From assembly GCF_014842255.1 (NCBI RefSeq), contig NZ_JACYVH010000002.1, positions 66,538-110,517 on the forward strand: 43,980 bases of DNA, given 5' to 3'. Origin of the DNA: Frigoribacterium sp. CFBP 13712. GTDB lineage: Bacteria; Actinomycetota; Actinomycetes; Actinomycetales; Microbacteriaceae. Position 1 is the first letter of the stretch. Each line of letters opens with the position of its first letter. The notes beneath the pieces were generated by a model that was not told the DNA's origin, did not search any database, and was given only the letters and a program-made list of their open reading frames with translations. Of this stretch, positions 8,967 to 16,498 are shown piece by piece. The translations under genes and the position numbers were made by a program.

Positions 8967-10020
8967 AGGTCTTCTCCAGCAGGGTGTCGGGGGTGATCAC
9001 GGTGGCGGTGGCCAGCCAGTCGGCGGCGGCGCCGGGGTCGTCGGGTCGGGGCGGCGGCGTCGGGATCCAGGTGGCTCGCGAGGTGCCGCGACCGCTCTCG
9101 CCCGCTCCGCCGAGCTGAGCGCCCGCCGTCAGCGCGTGCAGCAGCAGACCGAGGCCGAGCCCGGCCCGCTGCAGGGCCCGCAGCTCGCGCGCGTTGACCC
9201 CGACGGGCAGATCGCCGTTGCCGAGGTCGGTGCCGTAGAGCACGTGACCGCCGGCGGCCCGGAACCTCGAGAGGTTCTCGACGGCGATGTCGTGCGCCGC
9301 GCCTCCTCGGCCGTGTCCGTGGATGTCGAGGGTGCTGATCCAGCTGGTGCGCGCGGCGAGGCGTTCGACGAGCTCGTCGTCGAGACGCTCGCTGAAGGGG
9401 GTGTGCGCGAAGCGGGCCACTCCGGCCGCGAGGGCGCGTCGGGCCTGCCCGACCCCCTGCACGTGAGCGACCGGCACGAGCAGATGCTCGTTGGCGGCGT
9501 CGACGATCGCCCGCAGCGTGACGTCGTCGAACACCGGCCCGACGTCGGAGTTGAGGCTGATCTTGACGAACGACGCCCCGAGGTCGCGCATCCGCTCGAC
9601 CTCGCGTCTCGCGCTCGCGGCGTCGGTCACGACCACGGCCGCGGTGTCGGGCGCCCACCCGGCGCGGCTCGGGTAGCCGGCGGGCGGGCAGAGCAGCCCG
9701 CCGGCGACGCGCACCTCGGGCCAGCGGGGGTCGAGGCGCCCGTGCTCGGGCCAGAGCGACGCGGTGTCCGGATCCCAGCCGAGGTCGTCGACCCGGGCGA
9801 TGCCGCCGGCCGCGAGGGCGAGGGGATCGATCAGCCCGAGGTGCACGTGCGAGTCCGTGAAGGGCGCGAGCAGGGTGCCGGGCAGATGCGGCAGGCCGTC
9901 GTGCACAGCGCGGGGCGGACCGAGCAGGTCGATGTCGCCCGAGACGCGCACCACCGAGCGACCCGACCACGCACCCGACCAGGCGTGATCGACCGTGACG
10001 AACCGCGCCTCCTGGGTCAT
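8962..10020 (-). CDS. Amidohydrolase-family metal hydrolase
   Basis: A 352-residue protein of the amidohydrolase superfamily (imidazolonepropionase-like). The first metal-binding H-x-H is H58 and H60 in TDSHVHLG. Later ligand candidates are the lysine of ASFVKISLNSD, the histidines of VPVAHVQG and FAHTPFSE, and the aspartate of LYGTDLGNG. The four-base overlap with kynU suggests a shared pathway, for example hydrolysis of an amide in tryptophan/kynurenine breakdown such as N-formylkynurenine; that role is inference, since known kynurenine formamidases belong to other folds. The C-terminal third has a proline-rich low-complexity loop (TWIPTPPPRPDDP). The mRNA is probably leaderless. Confidence 0.85.
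   Translation of the reverse strand: MTQEARFVTVDHAWSGAWSGRSVVRVSGDIDLLGPPRAVHDGLPHLPGTLLAPFTDSHVHLGLIDPLALAAGGIARVDDLGWDPDTASLWPEHGRLDPRWPEVRVAGGLLCPPAGYPSRAGWAPDTAAVVVTDAASARREVERMRDLGASFVKISLNSDVGPVFDDVTLRAIVDAANEHLLVPVAHVQGVGQARRALAAGVARFAHTPFSERLDDELVERLAARTSWISTLDIHGHGRGGAAHDIAVENLSRFRAAGGHVLYGTDLGNGDLPVGVNARELRALQRAGLGLGLLLHALTAGAQLGGAGESGRGTSRATWIPTPPPRPDDPGAAADWLATATVITPDTLLEKTS
9297..9307 (-). repeat. Dispersed repeat inside the amidohydrolase gene
   Basis: An exact core, read in frame as RGGAA within HGHGRGGAAHD. Confidence 0.85.
10003..10013 (-). repeat. Dispersed repeat at the amidohydrolase start
   Basis: An exact core lies five bases inside the gene and encodes QEAR of the N-terminus MTQEARFVTV. 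Confidence 0.85.
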
Positions 10021-10026
10021 GGGTCG

Positions 10027-10032
10027 ACTTTA
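10027..10032 (-). promoter_or_regulatory. -10 box of the amidohydrolase-kynU operon
   Basis: On the minus strand TAAAGT ends 6 bases before the ATG at 10020, the leaderless arrangement seen repeatedly in this window. Confidence 0.55.
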
Positions 10033-10136
10033 TGCTGCCGCCCGGCGAAGCGGGCGTGTCCGACCGAAGCGGTCGTGGCCGGCGGCCCGCCTCGGCCGGA
10101 GTCGCCCGTTCCGCCCGCTCGTCGCGTGCGGGGAGC

Positions 10137-10162
10137 CCAGGAGGTGCGGTGCCGGCACCGCA
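10137..10162. terminator. Repeat variant with perfect palindrome after aztA
   Basis: A variant core (AGGAGGTGCGG) runs into the perfect 18-base palindrome TGCGGTGCCGGCACCGCA (10145-10162). It lies just downstream of the minus-strand aztA stop and probably helps end that transcript. Confidence 0.5.
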
Positions 10163-10182
10163 GACCCGGCCCGCTCCGCTCC

Positions 10183-10854
10183 TCAGCGATCGGCGACGCG
10201 CATCACCCGCCCGTCGCGGAGGTGCACGACCCGGTCGGCCCGACCCGCCGACGACTCGTGGTGGGTCGCGTGCACGACGGTGGCCCCGCGGGCGACCTCG
10301 GCGGCGACCACCTCGGCGACGATGCCCTGCGCGTCGGCGTCGAGCCCCGCCTCCGGCTCGTCGAGCAGCACGAGGTCGGCCTGCTGCGCGAGCGCCTGCG
10401 CCAGCAGGGTGCGCTGCCGCTGCCCGCCCGAGAGCTCGCCGAAGGGGCGCGCGGCGAGCGGGCCGAGGCCGAGCCGCTCGAGGGCTCCGTCGACGAGCGC
10501 GCGGTCGGTTCGGGTCGGGCGGCGCCAGGCCCCGAGCGAGCGCCATCGGCCCATGCCGACGACGTCGCGCACCGTGACCGGCAGCCGGTCGGGCGCCGCG
10601 CTGCGCTGCACCACCCAGGCGATCGACGACACACCCGGCAGGTCCACCGAGCCGCTCGTCGGGAGGTGCGTGCCCGCCAGCACGGCCAGCAGGGTCGACT
10701 TGCCCGAGCCGTTGTGCCCCACGAGCGCGGTGACGGCGGCGCGCGGCAGCTCGAGGTCGACCGCGTGCAGTGCGACGCGCCGATCGTCGTGAGCGGCGGT
10801 CAGCCCGCGGACGGCCAGGGGCGACGGCGGAGGGGCGGTGGGCGGCGTGCTCAT
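10183..10854 (-). CDS. aztA: Zinc ABC transporter ATP-binding protein
   Basis: A 223-residue ABC ATPase that powers zinc import with the AztB permease. Walker A is GHNGSGKST (46-54), the signature LSGGQRQR (141-148), Walker B LVLLDEP (161-167), and the switch histidine lies in HATHHESS. It is divergent from aztB with one Zur-type box between them, which supports a metal-uptake role over other ABC families. The start chosen is the ATG at 10854, with TAGGCT 7 bases upstream (leaderless); an in-frame ATG at 10872 would add six residues but overlaps the promoter. ZnuC is the alternative name for this subfamily. Confidence 0.9.
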   Translation of the reverse strand: MSTPPTAPPPSPLAVRGLTAAHDDRRVALHAVDLELPRAAVTALVGHNGSGKSTLLAVLAGTHLPTSGSVDLPGVSSIAWVVQRSAAPDRLPVTVRDVVGMGRWRSLGAWRRPTRTDRALVDGALERLGLGPLAARPFGELSGGQRQRTLLAQALAQQADLVLLDEPEAGLDADAQGIVAEVVAAEVARGATVVHATHHESSAGRADRVVHLRDGRVMRVADR

Positions 10855-10861
10855 GATCCCC

Positions 10862-10867
10862 AGCCTA
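10862..10867 (-). promoter_or_regulatory. -10 box of aztA
   Basis: TAGGCT on the minus strand ends 7 bases before the aztA ATG and lies next to the Zur-type box. Confidence 0.55.
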
Positions 10868-10874
10868 TCCATAG

Positions 10875-10889
10875 TGATAATCGTTTTCA
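10875..10889. promoter_or_regulatory. Zur box between aztA and aztB
   Basis: TGATAATCGTTTTCA is a dyad of the form TGA-x-AA...TT-x-TCA, the pattern bound by the zinc repressor Zur in actinobacteria. It lies between the -10 boxes of the divergent aztA (10862-10867) and aztB (10892-10897) genes, so one bound repressor could silence both. It is strikingly AT-rich for this window. Confidence 0.8.
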
Positions 10890-10891
10890 TG

Positions 10892-10897
10892 TACAGT
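10892..10897 (+). promoter_or_regulatory. -10 box of the aztB operon
   Basis: TACAGT lies 8 bases before the aztB GTG and two bases after the Zur box. Confidence 0.55.
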
Positions 10898-10905
10898 CGT
10901 CGATC

Positions 10906-11877
10906 GTGACCTGGTTGACCGATCCCCTCAGCGCCTCCTTCGTGCTCCGAGCCCTGCTCGGCGGCGTGCTCGTCGCCGCCATCTGCGGCGTCGTCGGCAC
11001 CTGGGTCGTGCTGCGCGGCATGGCGTTCCTCGGCGAGGCGATGGCCCACGGCATGCTGCCGGGCGTCGCGCTCGCCGCGCTGCTCGGCCTGCCCGTCGTC
11101 GTCGGCGCGGCCGTCAGCGCCCTCGTGATGAGCGTCGGCGTGGGCGTCGTCGAGCGGCGGGCGAAGATCGGGGCCGACACCGCGATCGGGCTGCTCTTCG
11201 TGGGCATGCTCTCGCTCGGCGTCGTCATCGTGTCGCGCTCGCGGACCTTCGCCACCGACGTCACCTCCATCCTCTTCGGCGACGTGCTCGCCATCTCGAC
11301 GAGCGACCTGCTGCTGATGACCGGCGCCCTGGTGCTCGTCGTGCTGGTGGCCGCCGTGCTGCACCGCCCCTTCGTGGCCCTCGCGTTCGACGAGCGCCTC
11401 GCCTCGACCCTCGGTCTCCGACCCCGCCTCGCCCGGGTGGCGCTGGTCGGGCTCGTGACGATCGCCGTCGTGGCGTCGTACGGGGCCGTCGGGTCGCTGC
11501 TCGTCGTCGCCCTGCTGCTCGCCCCGGCCGTCGCCGCCGGGCACTGGGTGCGCCGGGTGCCCTCGACCATGCTGCTCGCGACCGCGTTCGGATCGCTCGC
11601 GGCCCTCGTCGGGCTGCTCGTCTCCTGGCACGCCGGGACGGCCGCCGGGGCCTCGATCGCCGGCGTGGCCGTCGCGCTCGTGCCGCTCTCGGCCGTCGTC
11701 CGCCGCCTCGTCTCCGCCGTCGCGGTCCGCCCGGGAGCGACCCCTCCTCCCGGCGAGGCACCCTCCGCCCCCGTCGGCCCCTCGACCTCCGCCCCCGTCG
11801 GCACGCCGACCTCCGCCCCCGTCGGCACGCCGACCCGTCCGAAAGGCCTCCGTGCACCCGAACGACCCCTCGTCTGA
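10906..11877 (+). CDS. aztB: Zinc ABC transporter permease
   Basis: A 323-residue membrane permease of the ABC-3 (ZnuB/MntB) type with about eight transmembrane segments. The N-terminal FVLRALLGGVLVAAICGVVGTWVVLRGMAFLGEAMAH stretch is the hallmark of the family, and GVALAALLGLPVV and LLLAPAVAAGHW follow in order. The start is a GTG at 10906, which gives VTWLTDPL; the preceding -10 suggests a leaderless mRNA. After residue about 270 the protein ends in a proline-rich cytoplasmic tail containing three TSAPVGTP-like units encoded by a 24-base tandem repeat. The last 26 bases overlap the next gene. Confidence 0.92.
   Translation: MTWLTDPLSASFVLRALLGGVLVAAICGVVGTWVVLRGMAFLGEAMAHGMLPGVALAALLGLPVVVGAAVSALVMSVGVGVVERRAKIGADTAIGLLFVGMLSLGVVIVSRSRTFATDVTSILFGDVLAISTSDLLLMTGALVLVVLVAAVLHRPFVALAFDERLASTLGLRPRLARVALVGLVTIAVVASYGAVGSLLVVALLLAPAVAAGHWVRRVPSTMLLATAFGSLAALVGLLVSWHAGTAAGASIAGVAVALVPLSAVVRRLVSAVAVRPGATPPPGEAPSAPVGPSTSAPVGTPTSAPVGTPTRPKGLRAPERPLV
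11764..11835 (+). repeat. Three 24-base tandem repeats in the aztB tail
   Basis: Units start at 11764, 11788 and 11812 with TCCGCCCCCGTCGGC at the head of each; units 2 and 3 are identical. They encode SAPVGPST/SAPVGTPT/SAPVGTPT. Such perfect in-frame repeats can change in copy number by slippage. Confidence 0.9.
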
Positions 11878-13270
11878 CCCGACCCGGCGCCCCCTTCGCC
11901 GAACCCGTCCGCTCGCGCTCGTCGCCGCGACCGCCGCGACGCTCGTCGTCCTCACGGCCTGCAGCGCCCCCGGCTCGTCGTCCGGCTCCGACACCGGCTC
12001 CGACGACGCCGCGCCGACCGACGCCTCGACCCCGCACGGCTACGTCGAGGGAGCGAGCGAGGGCAGCGAACCGCAGCTCCGACTCGCCACGATCGACCCC
12101 GAGGGCCGCGTCGACCTGCTCGACCTGCTCACCGGCGACGACGAGACCGTGGCCGAGCTGGAGCCGGCCGACGGTCTCTCGACCGACGGACGGTTCGTGT
12201 TCGCGACCCGCGCCTCCGGAACGGTCGACGTCGTCGACACCGGGGTCTGGACCGTCGACCACGGCGACCACTCGCACTACTACCGCGCCGAGGCGCGACA
12301 GGTCGGCTCGATCGAGGCGACGGCAGGGGCAGCCGAGGAGGCGCGGGTCGTTCCGGGCGCGGATCTCACCACCGTGCGGTTCCCGGCCTCGGGGGAGCAG
12401 ATCGTGCTCGACACCGAGGCGCTGGGCGCCGGCGAGATCGACGAGGTGGCCCGCTTCGACGGCGCCGGCACCGGTGCCCTCGGCGGCGAGGGCGTGCTCG
12501 TGCCGTTCGGCGACTCGCTGCTGTCGAGCACCGTGGCCGATCTCGGGCCGGACGTCGTCGCGGTGCTCGACCGCGAGGGGCGACCCGTCGACGGGGCCGA
12601 GGCCGAGTGCGTGGACCCGCGCGGCAGCATCGAGACCCGGGTGGGCGTCGTGATCGGCTGCGCCGACGGGGCCCTGCTCGCCACGACGGGCGAGGCCGCG
12701 GCCGATGCCGGCGACGGCGAGGGGGCTACCGGCGAGGGGTCGGGCGAGGCCGACGCCGATGCGGACGCCGCAGACGCCGCGGCCTCCGCTCCGGTCGTGT
12801 TCGAGCGCATCCCGTACCCCGAGGCCGTCGCGGCCGACGAGCGCGCCGTCGCCTTCGACGGACGTCGCGGCCGACCGACCGTCGCGGCGGTCGCGGGCGA
12901 CCGGGGCGCCTGGCTGCTCGACACCCGCGAGCGCAGCTGGTCGCTCGTCGAGACCCCCGCGCCGCTCGTACGCGTGTCGGCCGTCGACGACTCCGACGGC
13001 CACGTCGTCGGGCTCGACGCCTTGGGGCGCGTCGTCGTGCTCACCCGCGACGACGGGGTCGTCGCGACCACGGACCCCCTGCTGCCCTCCACCGTCGCAG
13101 ACGACACCGCCCTGGCCGGCGTCTCGCTCTCGGTCGACGCCAGCCGCGCCTACCTGAACGGCCCGCTCGAGGGCGCCGTCTTCGAGATCGACTACGCCGA
13201 CGGCGGCCGGGTGTCGCGCACCTTCGACCACGTCGACGCGCCGTCCTTCGCCGCGGAGACCGGCCGATGA
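11852..13270 (+). CDS. AztD-like secreted lipoprotein with His-rich loop
   Basis: A 472-residue predicted lipoprotein: basic N-terminus, hydrophobic core and lipobox LTAC with C37. The body looks like a beta-propeller and shares its layout with the downstream AztD, for example the GR-V-V...V-DTG-WT block. It carries the metal-binding-looking segment DHGDHSHYY (H137, H140, H142) where AztD has a single histidine. I infer an extracellular zinc-binding partner of AztC, a second AztD-type metallochaperone. Residues about 285-315 are an Asp/Ala/Gly-rich linker. A dispersed repeat encodes AEEARV near 161-166. The GTG start at 11852 has AAAGG upstream and overlaps aztB; the stop overlaps aztC as ATGA. 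Confidence 0.82.
   Translation: MHPNDPSSDPTRRPLRRTRPLALVAATAATLVVLTACSAPGSSSGSDTGSDDAAPTDASTPHGYVEGASEGSEPQLRLATIDPEGRVDLLDLLTGDDETVAELEPADGLSTDGRFVFATRASGTVDVVDTGVWTVDHGDHSHYYRAEARQVGSIEATAGAAEEARVVPGADLTTVRFPASGEQIVLDTEALGAGEIDEVARFDGAGTGALGGEGVLVPFGDSLLSSTVADLGPDVVAVLDREGRPVDGAEAECVDPRGSIETRVGVVIGCADGALLATTGEAAADAGDGEGATGEGSGEADADADAADAAASAPVVFERIPYPEAVAADERAVAFDGRRGRPTVAAVAGDRGAWLLDTRERSWSLVETPAPLVRVSAVDDSDGHVVGLDALGRVVVLTRDDGVVATTDPLLPSTVADDTALAGVSLSVDASRAYLNGPLEGAVFEIDYADGGRVSRTFDHVDAPSFAAETGR
12336..12346 (+). repeat. Dispersed repeat inside the AztD-like gene
   Basis: An exact core within GCCGAGGAGGCGCGGGTCG, encoding AEEARV in a loop. Confidence 0.9.
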
Positions 13271-14241
13271 GGGCGGCTCGGACGACCGCGCGCGCCACCG
13301 CCGCGACCGCCACCGCCAGGAGGGTCGCCCGCACGACCGCCGCAGCCACCGCGACGATGCTCGCGATCGGCCTGCTCGCCGGCTGCGCGACGCCGGCCGC
13401 CGATCGCCCGCTCGTGGTGGTGACGACGAACATCCTCGGCGACGTCGTGGGCGAGCTCGTCGGCGACCAGGTCGAGGTGATGACGTTGATGCGCCCGAAC
13501 GCCGACCCGCACTCGTTCGAGATCTCGGCGCAGGAGGCCGCCCGCATCCGCACGGCCGACCTCGTCGTCAGCAACGGGCTGGGTCTCGAGGAGGGTCTGC
13601 AGCAGCACGTCGACGCAGCTGCCGCCGACGGCGTGCCGACCGTCGAGGCCGGCGACCTGATCGATCCGCTGGTGTACGCCGACGGCGACGCCGAGGGGCT
13701 CGACGACCCGCACTTCTGGACGGATCCGACCCGCATGGTCGACGTCGTCGCGGGGGTGACCGAGGCCCTCGAGGCCGAGCTCGGCGACGACGTCGACGTC
13801 ACCGCTCTCGAGGCCGCCGCCGACCGCTACACGACCGAGCTCGAGACCCTCGACGCCGAGATGACCACCGCGTTCGAGGGCATCCCCGAGGGCCAGCGCG
13901 CCCTCGTGACGAATCACCACGTCTTCGGCTACCTCGCCGAGCGCTACGACTTCGACGTGATCGGAGCGGTCGTGCCGAGCGGGACGACCCTCGCCGCGCC
14001 GAGCGCCTCCGACCTCGACGACCTCGTGACGGCGATCGACCGCACCGGTGTGCGCGCGATCTTCGCCGACTCGTCGCAGCCCGACCGCCTCGCCCGGGTG
14101 CTGGCCGACGAGGCGGGGGTCGACGTCGCCGTCGTCGACCTCTTCACCGAGTCGCTCAGCGAACCCGGCGAGGGCGCCGAGACCTACCTCCAGATGATGC
14201 GCACGAACACGGAGCGCATCGCCACCGGCCTGTCGCCGTGA
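13267..14241 (+). CDS. aztC: Zinc ABC transporter substrate-binding lipoprotein
   Basis: A 324-residue cluster A-I solute-binding protein (ZnuA/TroA fold) anchored by a lipobox LAGC with C40 after a long, Ala/Thr/Arg-rich signal. Expected metal ligands are present: H82 (NADPHSFE), H149 (DDPHFWTDP), H217 (VTNHHVFGYLAERY) and D268 (IFADSSQ). It lacks the long His-rich loop of ZnuA, as AztC does; AztD-type proteins are thought to supply zinc to it. It starts at an ATG that overlaps the previous stop. It follows the permease and AztD-like genes in one operon, 41 bases before aztD. Confidence 0.93.
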   Translation: MRAARTTARATAATATARRVARTTAAATATMLAIGLLAGCATPAADRPLVVVTTNILGDVVGELVGDQVEVMTLMRPNADPHSFEISAQEAARIRTADLVVSNGLGLEEGLQQHVDAAAADGVPTVEAGDLIDPLVYADGDAEGLDDPHFWTDPTRMVDVVAGVTEALEAELGDDVDVTALEAAADRYTTELETLDAEMTTAFEGIPEGQRALVTNHHVFGYLAERYDFDVIGAVVPSGTTLAAPSASDLDDLVTAIDRTGVRAIFADSSQPDRLARVLADEAGVDVAVVDLFTESLSEPGEGAETYLQMMRTNTERIATGLSP

Positions 14242-14282
14242 CGCCTGGCGTCCGGGCGACCGGCCCCCACCGAAAGGAACAC

Positions 14283-15542
14283 ATGAATCACCTCCTCGAC
14301 CGCAGGGGACCGCGCCGCGTGCGCCGCGCCTCCTTCGCCCTCGCCGCCGTCGCCTCGTCGGCGCTGCTGCTCACCGCCTGCTCGTCGGGCTCCGGCCCGG
14401 CGGCGGACGACCCGTCGACGACCGCGGGCGCCGAGGTCGACTCGGCCCAGCCGCGCATCGCCCTCACCTACGACGGCGGCCTCTACGTGCTCGACGGCGC
14501 GACCCTCGAGACCGAGGCCGACATCGACCTCGCGGGCTTCAACCGGCTGAACCCGGCCGGAGACGGTCGCCACGTGCTGGTCTCGACTGCGGGCGGTTGG
14601 CAGGTGCTCGACACCGGCGCCTGGACCACCGCCGACGGCGCGCACCGCGTCGCCGACCCCGAGCTGACCGACCTCGTCTTCGAGGGCGACACCCCCGGGC
14701 ACGTCGTGCGGCACGAGGGCCGGACGATCCTCTTCGCCGACGGCACGGGCGACACCACGGTCTTCGACTCCGCCGATCTGCTCGACACGAGCGGCGGTCT
14801 GCCCGAGACCGAGACGATCTCCTCGCCGGAGGCGCACCACGGCGTCTCGATCGAGCTCGCCGACGGCACCCTGCTGACCACGATCGGCACCCCCGACGAG
14901 CGCACCGGCGTGCGGGCGCTCGACGCCGACCGCACCGAGATCGCCCGCAGCGAGGACTGCCCGTCCGTCCACGGCGAGGGCACCGCGGCCGACGAGCGCG
15001 TCGTCTTCGGCTGCACCGACGGCGTGCTGGTCTACGACGACGGGGCGTTCACCAAGATCGACGCCCCCGACGCCTACGGCCGCACCGGCAACGCGTACGT
15101 CACCGACACGTCGCCCATCGCGGTCGGCGACTACAACGACGACCCCGACGCCGAGGGCTACGAGCTGCACCGACTCGTGCTGACCGACACCGAGGCGAAG
15201 ACCGCGACGGTCGTCGACCTGCCCGACGGCGTCGAGTACACCTGGCGCGACGTCGCCCGCGGCCCCGACGACGAGATCGTCGTGCTCGGCACCGACGGCG
15301 CACTGCACGTGCTCGACGAGACCACGGGGGCCGAGACCGCCTCGTACCCGGTGATCGACCCGTGGGAGGGCCCGGCCGAGTGGCAGGACGCCCACCCGGC
15401 GCTCATCGTGCAGGGCGGCACCGCCTACGTGACCGACACGGCCGCGTCGTCGATCCACGCGGTCGACGTCGCCACCGGCGAGGTGCTCGCCACGACCGAG
15501 CTGCCCGAGGTCCCGAACGAGATCGCGGTGGTCACCGGCTGA
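14283..15542 (+). CDS. aztD: Zinc metallochaperone AztD
   Basis: A 419-residue lipoprotein with lipobox LTAC (C33) and a beta-propeller body. Diagnostic segments are SSPEAHHGVSI (H185, H186), EDCPSVHGEG (C226, H230) with a second cysteine at VFGCTDG (C244), and the final HPALIVQGGTAYVTDTAA. AztD binds zinc outside the membrane and passes it to AztC. The ATG at 14283 has a clear GAAAGGA ribosome binding site. It is the last gene of the operon, ended by a strong hairpin at 15558-15602. The segment RRASF in the signal peptide matches the dispersed repeat core (14324-14334), perhaps by chance. Confidence 0.92.
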   Translation: MNHLLDRRGPRRVRRASFALAAVASSALLLTACSSGSGPAADDPSTTAGAEVDSAQPRIALTYDGGLYVLDGATLETEADIDLAGFNRLNPAGDGRHVLVSTAGGWQVLDTGAWTTADGAHRVADPELTDLVFEGDTPGHVVRHEGRTILFADGTGDTTVFDSADLLDTSGGLPETETISSPEAHHGVSIELADGTLLTTIGTPDERTGVRALDADRTEIARSEDCPSVHGEGTAADERVVFGCTDGVLVYDDGAFTKIDAPDAYGRTGNAYVTDTSPIAVGDYNDDPDAEGYELHRLVLTDTEAKTATVVDLPDGVEYTWRDVARGPDDEIVVLGTDGALHVLDETTGAETASYPVIDPWEGPAEWQDAHPALIVQGGTAYVTDTAASSIHAVDVATGEVLATTELPEVPNEIAVVTG

Positions 15543-15557
15543 TCATCAGCGGCATCG

Positions 15558-15602
15558 CGACGCGAGCGAGGCACCGCAGGCAGCGGTGTCCCGCTCGCGT
15601 CG
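15558..15602. terminator. Bidirectional terminator between aztD and methyltransferase
   Basis: An 11-base-pair stem, CGACGCGAGCG (15558-15568) with CGCTCGCGTCG (15592-15602), encloses a second stem CACCGC/GCGGTG. It separates two convergent genes. Confidence 0.75.
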
Positions 15603-15635
15603 TCGTGCCCGCCGACCGGTGGCGGGCGGGTTCGG

Positions 15636-15656
15636 AGCCGAGGAGGCGCGGTGCCG
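15636..15656 (+). repeat. Dispersed repeat, intergenic
   Basis: GCCGAGGAGGCGCGGTGCCGG with an exact core at 15641-15651 just downstream of the minus-strand methyltransferase stop. Confidence 0.9.
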
Positions 15657-15661
15657 GCCGG

Positions 15662-16435
15662 TCAGCCGGGCAGCACCGCGCGGCTGCAGCGGGCGACGTA
15701 CGGCACCCGCACGAGGGCGAGCCCCCGGGTGTCGGGGTGGGTGTCGAGCAGATGCTCGACCCGGGCGAGCAGCTCGGCGCGCTCGCCGGGCGACAGCGTG
15801 ATGACGTAGCTGCGCGAGGCGATCATGTCGAGGAAGTCGGCGCGCTCCATCTCGTGCACCCACGCGACGTCGTGCCGCTCGATCGGGCCGAACGGCGCAC
15901 CCACGGGTGGGGCGTCCGACTGCATGTCACGCTCGCGCGGCTGCCGCATCACGCGGCTGAGCTCGGCCACCCAGGGCACGCTCTCGTCGCGGATGTTCCA
16001 GATCAGCGCGAGCGTCCCGCCGGGGCGGAGCACCCGGGCGACCTCGGGCACGGCCCGTGCCGGGTCGACCCAGTGCCAGGCCTGCGCCACGAACACGGCG
16101 TCGACCGAGTCGTCGTCGAGCGGCATCGACTCGGCCGACCCGGCGACCGACGTCGCCGCGGGCACGACCCGTTCGAGCTGCTGCCGCATGCCCTCCGACG
16201 GCTCGACGGCGGTGACCGCCGGCACCCGGCCGAGCAGCACGCGGGTCAGCTTGCCGGTGCCCGCACCGAGGTCGACGACGTGACAGGCGCCGCTCGGGAG
16301 GAGCCACTCGACGGCCTCCGTCGGGTACGACGGTCGGCCGCGCTCGTACACGTCGGCGGCGAGGCCGAACGACGCGGCGAGATCGGAATCGGGATTGGCC
16401 GGGTCGAACCCGTGCTCGAGTGGTTGATGCGTCAC
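15662..16435 (-). CDS. Class I SAM-dependent methyltransferase
   Basis: A 257-residue cytosolic methyltransferase. Motif I is VVDLGAGTGKLTRVL (near 52-66); the acidic VTAVEPSEGM loop, SAESMPLDDDSVDAVFVAQAWHWVD and VLRPGGTLALIWN follow in the order of the Methyltransf_11 group. The substrate is unknown; relatives act on small molecules or lipids. The start is a GTG at 16435 with GACAGT 6 bases upstream, again the leaderless pattern. It is divergent from the FMN reductase, with an imperfect inverted repeat in the shared 63-base promoter region. Confidence 0.88.
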   Translation of the reverse strand: MTHQPLEHGFDPANPDSDLAASFGLAADVYERGRPSYPTEAVEWLLPSGACHVVDLGAGTGKLTRVLLGRVPAVTAVEPSEGMRQQLERVVPAATSVAGSAESMPLDDDSVDAVFVAQAWHWVDPARAVPEVARVLRPGGTLALIWNIRDESVPWVAELSRVMRQPRERDMQSDAPPVGAPFGPIERHDVAWVHEMERADFLDMIASRSYVITLSPGERAELLARVEHLLDTHPDTRGLALVRVPYVARCSRAVLPG

Positions 16436-16441
16436 CGGCTC

Positions 16442-16477
16442 ACTGTCGCACGACTCATTGCGTCACAGTGCGACTGT
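16442..16477. promoter_or_regulatory. Inverted repeat in divergent promoter
   Basis: ACTGTCGCAC (16442-16451) and GTGCGACTGT (16468-16477) form a 10-base inverted repeat with one mismatch between the methyltransferase and FMN reductase genes. It overlaps the methyltransferase -10 and could be an operator. Confidence 0.4.
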
Positions 16478-16498
16478 TACGCCGCATGGAGGGGGAGC

